From Bacteroidales bacterium (lineage in GTDB: Bacteria; Bacteroidota; Bacteroidia; Bacteroidales; JAUNSR01), in the NCBI GenBank assembly GCA_030539115.1, contig JAUNSR010000030.1:1-37731 (forward strand): DNA of 37,731 nt, in the 5' to 3' direction. Both the position numbers and the translations under genes were made by a program. This document shows, piece after piece, positions 8,963 through 17,279 of the stretch. Below the pieces are notes generated by a model, which was not told the DNA's origin, ran no database searches, and saw only the letters and a list, made by a program, of their open reading frames with translations. Each line of letters begins with the position of its first letter. Within the stretch, counting starts at the first letter, position 1.

Positions 8963-10762
8963 ATGAAAAAACAATACATATATATTTTTGCATTATGCGC
9001 CTGCATTTCAAACACTGTTGATGGAAATGCACAAAGTGCCAAAGACTCTACTCTCAACAGAGAACTACTGTTGGAGAAGGAGTACAATCCTATAGTAAGG
9101 GATGCAAATAAAATAAATAAACTGCCTGCTGTTGAGGCTCCAAAGGCAAATAAGACAAAGATTGTTTATTCTGATTACTCAACTTTCGCCTCTTCCAAGA
9201 ACCAGATTAACAATCTACAGGCAGGAAGTATAATGAGTGATTATGAGTTTAGCAAGAAATTCGGTTATATCACTCTTGGTGGTGGAAATCTTCTTAATCT
9301 TACAGGAAATCTTGGAATAAAGATGCTTAACAACGACAATAATGTGTTGGGCATTGAGGTTTCTCACAATTCCACTAATGGCAATGTTGACTATACCGAT
9401 AATATAAAGAGTTTGTCACGTACCGATGATACAAAACTTAAGATTAACGATAATCTTGTAAATCTTTTTTACAAAGGATATTTCAATTCTTTCAATCTAA
9501 GTACAAATCTTTCTTATCAATACAATCGTTTCAACTATTATGGCTGGAGAGAATCTTTTCTTGAAATTGCTCCTCCCGCTTTAATGGAAGATCCTGCTAT
9601 GCAAACTAATCAAAGAATAAACTTTGATATTGCAGCCAATACTTCTGTAAATTCTCCTATTAAATATGAAGGGAATCTTGGATTTTCGATGTTTAAAATG
9701 GATGAACCCGGCATTAATGAACTTACTGTAAATCTTGGAGGCGGATTTTCAACAAGGCTTAACAGCGAAAATTGGCGCTTTGGTTTTAAAGCCGGTATGA
9801 AAGGGGTTCTTTATTCGGGAGATTATTACAACATTGACAGTTTCGAAAATATTGGTAAAGTTGAATTGCTTCCAAGTTTTATCTATGACAATGAAGATTA
9901 TGTAAAGGCTGAACTTGGTGTCAAGGCTGATTATGCTTTTGGTGTGGGTCCTCATATTGGAATTGCTCCTGATGTAAACTTTGACTGGCAGTTTGTTGAT
10001 AACTTCTTCCTTTATTCAACAATAAAAGGCGGTATTGATGTCAAGACTATCAATAACATAACCAACTTCTGCAGATATTATAATCAGTATGGAAATTTGA
10101 ATAAGAACCCTTATACTCTTGCAGATTGGACTCTTGGATTTCGTTCAAATGCTGTGAATGGTTTTTGGTTTGATATTTATGGTGGACTAAGTCATACTCT
10201 TAATGAGTTTAGCTTTCAAAGTATGATTGAAAGTCAATATGATTCAAGCAAAGGTATAATTGCAGGTAAAAATTATCTTTCATCTTTCAGCGAAGATGTA
10301 ACAAAATACAAAATTGGGACATTGCTAAAATATGATTATGGCTCGACTCTTGGGTTAAGTCTTAAGCTTCAGAAAAATGGCTGGAGCACAGAATCAAAAG
10401 AGGCTCTTTCTTATGCTCCGGGATTTGAAGCAGTATTTAATGCTGTTTTAAGACCAATTAAACAACTTGTATTTAATGTAAATTACAATATGTTTGCTCA
10501 AAGAAAAGCAAGAATTGGCATCCATAGATCTGAGTCATCAAATAGTTCTGATCCTTCAATCGAGATTGTTGATGAGTTTAAATACAGCATTGTTGATCTT
10601 GACAATGTAAATGATTTAAGCATCAAGGCAAGTTGGCTGTTTAACAATACTTTCTCGATATATGCTTCGATGAACAATTTAGCAATATCTAAATATGACA
10701 TTTGGTACGGAATGCCTAATCAAGGTTTTAATTTCCTTGTTGGTGGAACAATCCAATTTTAA
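8963..10762 (+). CDS. Outer-membrane beta-barrel protein
   Basis: A 599-residue protein with a signal peptide (MKKQYIYIFALCACI..., ending near NAQ), a short N-terminal periplasmic segment rich in Asn, Lys and Pro, then alternating amphipathic strands with many aromatic and Gly residues, ending in the classic outer-membrane C-terminal Phe (GGTIQF). No TonB-receptor plug domain is visible, so it is not a SusC-type receptor. An upstream start at 8933 overlaps the TPR gene and lacks a signal peptide at its N-terminus, so 8963 is chosen. It is co-transcribed with the TPR gene (19-base gap) and ends before a strong terminator. Cargo or assembly role unknown. Confidence 0.8.
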   Translation: MKKQYIYIFALCACISNTVDGNAQSAKDSTLNRELLLEKEYNPIVRDANKINKLPAVEAPKANKTKIVYSDYSTFASSKNQINNLQAGSIMSDYEFSKKFGYITLGGGNLLNLTGNLGIKMLNNDNNVLGIEVSHNSTNGNVDYTDNIKSLSRTDDTKLKINDNLVNLFYKGYFNSFNLSTNLSYQYNRFNYYGWRESFLEIAPPALMEDPAMQTNQRINFDIAANTSVNSPIKYEGNLGFSMFKMDEPGINELTVNLGGGFSTRLNSENWRFGFKAGMKGVLYSGDYYNIDSFENIGKVELLPSFIYDNEDYVKAELGVKADYAFGVGPHIGIAPDVNFDWQFVDNFFLYSTIKGGIDVKTINNITNFCRYYNQYGNLNKNPYTLADWTLGFRSNAVNGFWFDIYGGLSHTLNEFSFQSMIESQYDSSKGIIAGKNYLSSFSEDVTKYKIGTLLKYDYGSTLGLSLKLQKNGWSTESKEALSYAPGFEAVFNAVLRPIKQLVFNVNYNMFAQRKARIGIHRSESSNSSDPSIEIVDEFKYSIVDLDNVNDLSIKASWLFNNTFSIYASMNNLAISKYDIWYGMPNQGFNFLVGGTIQF

Positions 10763-10780
10763 AAAGATATAATTCAAAAA

Positions 10781-10815
10781 AACAGGCTGTTTCTTAAAGA
10801 GACAGCCTGTTTTTA
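10781..10815 (+). terminator. Terminator of the TPR-barrel operon
   Basis: AACAGGCTGT (10781-10790) pairs with ACAGCCTGTT (10802-10811), followed by TTT-A-TTT. It starts 18 bases past the barrel stop codon. Confidence 0.85.
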
Positions 10816-10893
10816 TTTAAACATCTCAACTTATTTTTATAGAGCTTTAATAAATAAAAAATAATAAGGTGTTTTTATTTATCTGATAGTTAT

Positions 10894-10930
10894 ATTATAA
10901 TCTATGAACAAGTAATTCTTAGATTATAAT
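10894..10930 (-). terminator. AT-rich hairpin past the cupin gene
   Basis: ATTATAATCTA (10894-10904) and TAGATTATAAT (10920-10930) form an 11-base perfect inverted repeat just past the leftward cupin stop. The T-run on the minus side is poor, so termination is likely but not certain. Confidence 0.5.
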
Positions 10931-10940
10931 TTACTGATCT

Positions 10941-11393
10941 TTATTTCCATTCAACCTTTTCATTAAGGATGTTTCCATCTGCTGCATCCTGCTCTGTAAA
11001 TGTATTTGATTTGTATTGAATGCATATCATTACCAATGGAGTATTGCCATTGTTTCTTACCGATCTTTTACCTTTTGGAGAAACTCGCACTACGCTTCCC
11101 TCAGAAATTGGGAATATATTATTATCAACCTGAAATTCACCATTACCTGAGATAAAGATGTAAATCTCTTCATGATTTTTATGAGTGTGAAAGAAACCGG
11201 TCTCAGAATTAGGAGCAAAACTTTGGAAAGAAATCTCTGCTCCTGTAGTATTTAAAGCGGTGCCAAGAAATACTTTCCCCGGTATCTCAACTCCCGGAGC
11301 AAGATTTAAAATGAATTGGCTTAATTCATTCATACTACCAAGACTTATCGATTTGAAATTTTCTCCATTTGCTGTTTCTACAATCTTTTTCAT
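10941..11393 (-). CDS. Cupin-domain protein
   Basis: A 150-residue single-domain cupin. Motif 1 is clear: FHTHKNHEEIYIFISGNGEF gives metal-ligand candidates His69, His71 and Glu75 or Glu76. Motif 2 (SPKGKRSVRNNGN) has Ser111 where most metal cupins have the third His, so metal binding may be altered or absent. It has no signal peptide and no DNA-binding domain. Single-domain cupins include sugar isomerases, oxygenases and ligand-binding proteins, so no reaction is assigned. It is a single leftward gene with its own promoter, divergent from the FAD oxidoreductase; a functional link to that gene is possible but unproven. Confidence 0.82.
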   Translation of the reverse strand: MKKIVETANGENFKSISLGSMNELSQFILNLAPGVEIPGKVFLGTALNTTGAEISFQSFAPNSETGFFHTHKNHEEIYIFISGNGEFQVDNNIFPISEGSVVRVSPKGKRSVRNNGNTPLVMICIQYKSNTFTEQDAADGNILNEKVEWK

Positions 11394-11447
11394 AATAATA
11401 ACTTTTTTGTTGTTCTAAATTATATGGATAATTACTTTTTTATATTT

Positions 11448-11474
11448 CAAAAGTATATACCATTAATTGCAAAA
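11448..11474 (-). promoter_or_regulatory. Promoter of the cupin gene
   Basis: Minus strand: TTTTGC (-33) followed by a spacer and TACTTTTG (-7, plus coordinates 11448-11455). It agrees with the Bacteroidetes TTTG / TAnnTTTG consensus except for a short spacer of about 14 bases. It lies about 55 bases before the ATG. A second TACTTTTG on the plus strand (11503-11510) could serve the FAD gene. Confidence 0.55.
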
Positions 11475-11604
11475 ACAAGTAGATACTTAGTTGTCAGATA
11501 GTTACTTTTGTGTTAGTAATATTGATTTTCAGAAAGAAAAAAATCAACATTTATGAAGTTTTTTTTCAGAAAGCATTTCACAACAAAGAAAAATCTATAC
11601 CTTA

Positions 11605-11648
11605 CAAATCAAAACAATAACTCCTTATATTATAAGGAGTTTGATTTG
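11605..11648. repeat. Inverted repeat before the FAD oxidoreductase
   Basis: ACTCCTTATA (11620-11629), T, TATAAGGAGT (11631-11640) is a perfect 10-base palindrome; outer arms CAAATCAA (11605-11612) and TTGATTTG (11641-11648) extend it with a one-sided bulge. It sits 42 bases before the ATG and could be an operator or a leader hairpin. Confidence 0.5.
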
Positions 11649-11689
11649 TATAAATTGAAATTCTAATTCTATTATTACCAAGATACACC

Positions 11690-14600
11690 ATGTTAAACAG
11701 AAGAGATTTTATAAAAATTTCATTGGCTTCAGGGGCTTTGGTTTCCTTGGGCAATGGGGCTAAAGCCCGTCAGACTATAAATCCTATTATTCCTGATTCT
11801 AATTTCTGTCTTGAAAAGCAGAAAGATATTCCTGTAATTGAAGAGATGGATGTTGTTATTGTCGGTGGTACAATTGCTGCTGTAGAAGCGGCGGTGGCTG
11901 TTTCAAAACAAAGGAAGAGCGCTATGCTTATTACTTCATTCCCCTATCTCGGCGAGGATGCTTGTGGAACTCTGAATTTGTACAAAGGATATAATGATAC
12001 CAAGGCCAATGATTCAGGCAATTCTGCTTATGTTGGAATTGCCGGTTCTCTTCAGACAAATTTATCTGTGAAACTTTTTGGAAAAGATGTTAATCCTCCA
12101 ACTCCACTGCATGTAAAGTCAACTCTTGAAAATGAATTAATAAATAATAATATAAAATTCCTTTATTCAAGTTTTGTCACCAACACACTAAAAAGCGGAA
12201 ATGACATTTGTGGTGTTGTAATATCAAATCGCTCGGGCAGACAAGCAATAAAGGCAAAAGCCGTAATAGATGCTACCCAAACAGCAGGAGTTGCCTCCAT
12301 GGCAGGTGCAAAATTTAAAGAATCAAAAGGGAATAGGGATTATAAGTTTATTACTGCCGGCAATACGCCAAAAGAAAATCCCAAAATAAAAAAATCTGAA
12401 ATTCTCGCTTTTCCTATTAATTGGAATGGAAAGAAATATCCGGTTACTGAATATACATTCTCAGAGGATATTAATCCTTATGACTATGGGCAGCTAATGA
12501 AACTTGAAAATGAGATAAGAAGCATACTTTGGGATCCTAATCAAGTTGACAGCTCAGATATCATATCTTTTGTTCCTGACGAAATTATCACTAAAGATAA
12601 CAACTCAAAGATTGGTATTTCTGATATTTCTTTGATAAACTCTGATGTATTTAAAGTTGATAACCTAAATAATATCTGGGTTTTGGGACCTTCTCTGCAT
12701 TTAATGAAAAAAGATAATATGGAGATAGGGAAAACTGAGATGTTTGTGGCAGGTCAGGTTTTGGGTTATAATGTTGCCAATAATATTTCTGAGAATTTAG
12801 CAGATAATATCTCGGTTTCCGTAAATAACAAAGAGGGATTGAATTATGGTGATGTAAACGAAATACTTAAACCTCTAAGAAATAATCTTAACAAAGGTGT
12901 TGTAAATGCTGTTTCCGGCGCAATTCCTATAATTGGAGAATATGATGTTGTCGTGCTTGGAGGAGGAACTGCTGGAGCACCCGCAGGAATAAGTGCAGCT
13001 TCAAATGGAGCCAAAACAATTGTATTGGAGTATCTGCATGGTCTTGGAGGGACAAGCACTTGGGGATTAATCGGCTGTTATTGGGACGGTTTTAGAGAGG
13101 GTTATACCTCAATAATTGATGAAGGAGTAAGAAATATGGCTCCTTTGGATCATCCTCGTCAGATAAAAGATTATAAGAGTAAGTCAAATGCAGATTGGAA
13201 GTCTGAATGGTACAGAAAGAATCTTATTAACTCAGGAGGAAGTCTTTGGTATGGAGTTATTGGAAGCGCAGCAATAGTTGAGCAGGGCAAAATAAAAGGA
13301 ATCGTTGTTTCAACGCCTTATGGCAGGGGTGCTATTTTATGTAATATTTTAATAGACAGCACAGGCAGTGCTGATATGGCAGTTGCCGCCGGCGCAGATT
13401 ATGAATTTGGCGCAAAGAAAAGTATTGCCCTGCAAGGATGCGGCCTTCCAAGAAAGAATCCGGAGGATTATTACAACAATACTGATTGGACATTTATCAA
13501 TGATACAGATGTGCTTGATATAAGCAGAGTGTTTGTGCAAGGGAAAATAAAACATCAAGGGAGTTACGATATAGGCAAGCTTCCTCAGACAAGAGAAAGA
13601 AGAAGAATTAAAGGAGAATATACCGTTTCTGTCTATGATGTTATAAATCATAAGAGGTATGATGATACTATTTCATATCATAAGAGCTCGTTTGACACTC
13701 ATGGAGTTACTATCGATCCTCTGTTTACTCTTATTCCGCCTGAGAAAAGACATATTATCTATGAGGCAGATGTGCCTTTAAGAGCTCTAAGGCCAAAAGG
13801 AATTGACAATATTATAGTTACAGGTTTGGGGGCAAGTGCCGATAGAGATGCCATGCCTGTTATAAGGATGCAGCCTTGTCTTCAAAATCAAGGTTATGCT
13901 GTTGGATATTTGGTCTCTTGTTGCATAAAAGAAAATAAGTCTCTTAACAAGATAGATATCAAAAAGATACAAAAGCATCTTGTAAATATGGGAAATCTCC
14001 CTAAGAGGGTATTAACAGATAAAGAGACTAAGCCTTTTAATGACAAAGAATTAAAAGGGGCTCTCTCTACCGTTAATGATAACTACAAAGGTCTGGAAAT
14101 TCTTTTTACCGACAAACAAAAGTGTGACAAGCTTGCAGATAAAGCCTATCATTCTTCAGATAATGAAAATGACAAATTTATTTATGCATCCATTTTGGCT
14201 ATGCTTGGCAACAATCGATATGGAGCCGATTTAGGAAAAAAACTTTCTCAAATAAAAGAATGGGATAAAGGCTGGCATTATACGGGAATGGGACAGTTTG
14301 GGGAATGTATGAGCCGTACAGATGCACTTATTATGGCATTGGGCAATTCAAGGAACAAAGATTATATAAATGCAATTAATGAAAAGGCTTTAATTTTAAC
14401 TCCGAACTCATGTTTCTCCCACTATCGTGCAATTGCAGAAGCTATGGAAAATATCAATTCCCCGGAATTTGCAGATGTTGTTTATCAAATATTGATGCGT
14501 CCGGGAATGACCAATCATGAAATAGGATGCTTTAAAGATGCTCAAAGGAAATGCGTTCCGGGAGGCAATGATGTTTCAACAAGAAACAGGGCATTAAAGG

Positions 14601-14737
14601 AACTTGTTTTGGCAAGGGCTCTTTATCTCTGCGGTGATAAGAATAACCTTGGAAAGGAGACTTTGATTCGTTATGCAAACTCCCTTCATGGGCTTTATTC
14701 GGCTTTTGCTGTCTCTACTCTTGAGAACAAGGCATAA
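11690..14737 (+). CDS. Exported FAD-dependent oxidoreductase with two Rossmann domains
   Basis: A 1015-residue protein of the FAD_oxidored type. It starts with a twin-arginine-like leader (RRDFIK at 4-9, then a hydrophobic stretch), implying export of a folded flavoprotein. Two FAD-binding segments are seen: a degenerate one near 53-75 (VIVGGTIAAVEAA) and a canonical one near 418-450 (VVVLGGGTAGAPAG, Gly424/425/426/429) followed by GGTSTWGLIGCYWDG. The last ~200 residues look alpha-helical. Database entries of this type are often called FAD-dependent oxidoreductase or, loosely, xanthan lyase; no substrate can be named. It is a single gene with a terminator at 14763. The tandem arrangement suggests an internal duplication in which only the second copy keeps a full dinucleotide motif. 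Confidence 0.82.
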   Translation: MLNRRDFIKISLASGALVSLGNGAKARQTINPIIPDSNFCLEKQKDIPVIEEMDVVIVGGTIAAVEAAVAVSKQRKSAMLITSFPYLGEDACGTLNLYKGYNDTKANDSGNSAYVGIAGSLQTNLSVKLFGKDVNPPTPLHVKSTLENELINNNIKFLYSSFVTNTLKSGNDICGVVISNRSGRQAIKAKAVIDATQTAGVASMAGAKFKESKGNRDYKFITAGNTPKENPKIKKSEILAFPINWNGKKYPVTEYTFSEDINPYDYGQLMKLENEIRSILWDPNQVDSSDIISFVPDEIITKDNNSKIGISDISLINSDVFKVDNLNNIWVLGPSLHLMKKDNMEIGKTEMFVAGQVLGYNVANNISENLADNISVSVNNKEGLNYGDVNEILKPLRNNLNKGVVNAVSGAIPIIGEYDVVVLGGGTAGAPAGISAASNGAKTIVLEYLHGLGGTSTWGLIGCYWDGFREGYTSIIDEGVRNMAPLDHPRQIKDYKSKSNADWKSEWYRKNLINSGGSLWYGVIGSAAIVEQGKIKGIVVSTPYGRGAILCNILIDSTGSADMAVAAGADYEFGAKKSIALQGCGLPRKNPEDYYNNTDWTFINDTDVLDISRVFVQGKIKHQGSYDIGKLPQTRERRRIKGEYTVSVYDVINHKRYDDTISYHKSSFDTHGVTIDPLFTLIPPEKRHIIYEADVPLRALRPKGIDNIIVTGLGASADRDAMPVIRMQPCLQNQGYAVGYLVSCCIKENKSLNKIDIKKIQKHLVNMGNLPKRVLTDKETKPFNDKELKGALSTVNDNYKGLEILFTDKQKCDKLADKAYHSSDNENDKFIYASILAMLGNNRYGADLGKKLSQIKEWDKGWHYTGMGQFGECMSRTDALIMALGNSRNKDYINAINEKALILTPNSCFSHYRAIAEAMENINSPEFADVVYQILMRPGMTNHEIGCFKDAQRKCVPGGNDVSTRNRALKELVLARALYLCGDKNNLGKETLIRYANSLHGLYSAFAVSTLENKA

Positions 14738-14762
14738 AGAAATCTGAATTTATAATGATAAC

Positions 14763-14820
14763 AGAGTCACGGTCTGTAATGATATTTTTATTTATAAGGT
14801 CATGACTCTTTTTATTTTTT
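14763..14820 (+). terminator. Terminator of the FAD oxidoreductase gene
   Basis: AGAGTCA (14763-14769) pairs with TGACTCT (14803-14809) and is followed by TTTTATTTTTT. The loop is long (33 bases), so the stem may be branched. Confidence 0.6.
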
Positions 14821-14897
14821 ATGATTATTGAGTGATTATTGAATATCTCTGAGCCACATATAGATATATTACATTTCTCTGCTTCTTAATTTGTTAT

Positions 14898-14905
14898 TAT
14901 CTTTG
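14898..14905 (+). promoter_or_regulatory. -7 box of the metG promoter
   Basis: TATCTTTG is a perfect match to the Bacteroidetes -7 consensus, 100 bases before the metG ATG. No good TTTG was found at the -33 position. Confidence 0.55.
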
Positions 14906-15005
14906 CCGAATTAATATTTATATAAATAGACCTAACATAACTGTAAATTGAAATATCAAATTCGATATCTTAAATGAGAAAGATTAGATAGACAAAAAAA
15001 TATAT

Positions 15006-17045
15006 ATGGAAAAAAATTTCAAACGCACTCTTATTACAACTGCTTTGCCTTATGCAAACGGTCCTGTACATATCGGTCATCTTGCCGGGGTTTATGTACC
15101 GGCAGATATATATGCCCGTTATCTTCGTTTAAAAGGTGAAGAGGTGATTATGATTGGCGGTTCAGATGAACATGGAGTGCCAATTACAATTAAGGCAAAA
15201 GCTGAGGGAATAACGCCTCAGGATGTTGTAGATAGATATCACAAAATTATTAAAGACTCTTTTGAAGAATTTGGAATTACTTTTGATATTTACTCTCGTA
15301 CCTCTTCAGAAATTCATAAGAAAACCGCTTCAGAATTTTTCCGTAAGCTTTACGAAAAAGGCGAATTTATTGAAAAAACTTCTGAACAGTATTATGACGA
15401 ACAGGCTGATCAATTTCTTGCAGACAGATATATAACCGGCACTTGTCCTCATTGCGGCAATGAAAAGGCTTATGGAGATCAATGTGAAGCTTGCGGAACT
15501 TCGCTTAATGCTACCGATCTTATAAATCCTAAATCTGCAATTACAGGAAACGTGCCTGTTTTAAGAGAAACAAAACATTGGTATTTGCCTCTTGATAAAT
15601 ATGAACCATTTTTACGCAAATGGATTCTTGAAGAACATAAGGAATGGAAACCGAATGTTTATGGTCAATGTAAATCTTGGCTCGATATGGGTCTTCAGCC
15701 TCGTGCAGTTAGTAGGGACCTTGATTGGGGCGTGCCTGTTCCTGTAGATGGTGCAGATGGCAAAGTGTTATATGTATGGTTTGATGCTCCAATTGGATAT
15801 ATCTCTAATACAATAGAACTACTTCCTGACAGTTGGGAGAAATGGTGGAAATCTGAAGATACTCGTCTTGTTCATTTTATTGGAAAAGACAATATAGTTT
15901 TCCATTGTATTGTATTTCCAACAATGCTTAAAGCAGATGGAAGTTATATTCTTCCTGATAACGTACCGGCTAATGAGTTTTTGAACCTTGAAGGTGATAA
16001 AATCTCCACTTCAAGAAATTGGGCTGTATGGCTTCATGAATATCTTAAGGATTTCCCGGGGAAACAAGATGTTTTGAGATATGTACTTACAGCAAATGCA
16101 CCGGAAACTAAGGATAATGACTTTACATGGAAGGATTTCCAAGCAAGAAACAACAATGAACTTGTAGCCATTTTAGGAAACTTTGTTAATCGTGCCATGG
16201 TTCTTACTTTTAAATATTTTGAAGGTAAGGTACCTGCTGCGGGAGAGTTTACAGAATATGACAAACAGACTATTGCTGACTTCGAAAATGTGAAGACAGA
16301 GGTGGAACGTTACTTGGATCAGTATCGTTTTAGGGATGCTTTAAAAGAAGCGATGAATCTTGCACGTATTGGAAACAAATATCTTGCAGATACAGAACCT
16401 TGGAAACTTGCAAAGACAGATATGGCACGCGTTTCAACTATCATGAACATTTCTTTACAGATTGTTGCCAATCTTGGTATTGCCTTTGAGCCGTTTCTTC
16501 CTTTTGCCGCTAAGAAAATGCGCGATTTTGTTGCTCTTCACGATTTTAACTGGGAAGAACTTGGAAGAACAAATCTTTTAAAAGATGGCGACGTGCTTGC
16601 TCAGCCGACTCTTCTTTTTGAAAAAATCGAAGATTCGGAAATTGAGGCCCAAGTACAGAAACTTCTTGACACTAAAAAAGCCAATGAGCTTAAGAGCTAT
16701 AAGCCAGCAGAGGTTAAAGAGGATACTTCATTTGATGATTTCATGAAGATGGATATCCGTGTTGGAACAGTGCTTGAATGCACAAAAGTTCCTAAGGCCG
16801 ACAAGCTTCTTCAATTCAAAATTGATGATGGGATGGGTGGCAGAACAATTGTTTCAGGCATTGCAAAATATTACAAGCCTGAAGACTTGGTAGGAAAACA
16901 GGTTTGTTTTATTGCTAACTTCCCTACAAGGAAACTAAAAGGTATCGAATCTCAGGGAATGATTCTTTCTGCCGAGGATGCCGATGGTCGTCTTGTTGTT
17001 GTATCTCCTTCCGATCTTGTTAAGGCAGGTTGTCAGGTTGGTTAG
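15006..17045 (+). CDS. metG: Methionyl-tRNA synthetase
   Basis: Charges tRNA-Met with methionine in the cytosol. The 679-residue protein has the class I signature HIGH (His22-His25, in [11 protein letters not shown]), a zinc knuckle with Cys147, Cys150, Cys160 and Cys163, and the variant signature KISTS (Lys332-Ser336) in place of KMSKS. An anticodon-binding helical domain follows, and a C-terminal OB-fold tRNA-binding domain ([13 protein letters not shown] onward, about 575-679), the form used for dimerisation and tRNA capture. Length and domain order are normal for Bacteroidetes. It is a single gene with its own promoter and terminator. Confidence 0.97.
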   Translation: MEKNFKRTLITTALPYANGPVHIGHLAGVYVPADIYARYLRLKGEEVIMIGGSDEHGVPITIKAKAEGITPQDVVDRYHKIIKDSFEEFGITFDIYSRTSSEIHKKTASEFFRKLYEKGEFIEKTSEQYYDEQADQFLADRYITGTCPHCGNEKAYGDQCEACGTSLNATDLINPKSAITGNVPVLRETKHWYLPLDKYEPFLRKWILEEHKEWKPNVYGQCKSWLDMGLQPRAVSRDLDWGVPVPVDGADGKVLYVWFDAPIGYISNTIELLPDSWEKWWKSEDTRLVHFIGKDNIVFHCIVFPTMLKADGSYILPDNVPANEFLNLEGDKISTSRNWAVWLHEYLKDFPGKQDVLRYVLTANAPETKDNDFTWKDFQARNNNELVAILGNFVNRAMVLTFKYFEGKVPAAGEFTEYDKQTIADFENVKTEVERYLDQYRFRDALKEAMNLARIGNKYLADTEPWKLAKTDMARVSTIMNISLQIVANLGIAFEPFLPFAAKKMRDFVALHDFNWEELGRTNLLKDGDVLAQPTLLFEKIEDSEIEAQVQKLLDTKKANELKSYKPAEVKEDTSFDDFMKMDIRVGTVLECTKVPKADKLLQFKIDDGMGGRTIVSGIAKYYKPEDLVGKQVCFIANFPTRKLKGIESQGMILSAEDADGRLVVVSPSDLVKAGCQVG

Positions 17046-17069
17046 TTTAATCAAAACTCAAAAATAATC

Positions 17070-17116
17070 AGTGCGTCAATTCTTTTTAATTTAGAATTTG
17101 ACGCACTATTTTTTTT
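17070..17116 (+). terminator. Terminator of metG
   Basis: AGTGCGTCAA (17070-17079) pairs with TTGACGCACT (17098-17107), followed by A and eight T. It starts 25 bases past the stop codon. Confidence 0.9.
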
Positions 17117-17279
17117 AGAGCCAATTTTTTATATTTTTATTCCTGATAATTATATTCTTTTTTCAAGCTATATTTAATGTATACGCTCTTTATCAGAGCC
17201 AACCGGTAAAAGAGTATTGAAAAAAAACGACTATAAGGCACTCATCCACAGCTCATATGCACATTTTTATATTTTAAAG

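Noticed and set aside
13349..13651. Minus-strand ORF of 100 codons opposite the FAD oxidoreductase
   Set aside because: Shadow frame; the plus-strand product has clear family motifs throughout.
17217..17279. TTG start for the S9 peptidase
   Set aside because: It would place polar residues before an excellent signal peptide that starts at the ATG at 17280.
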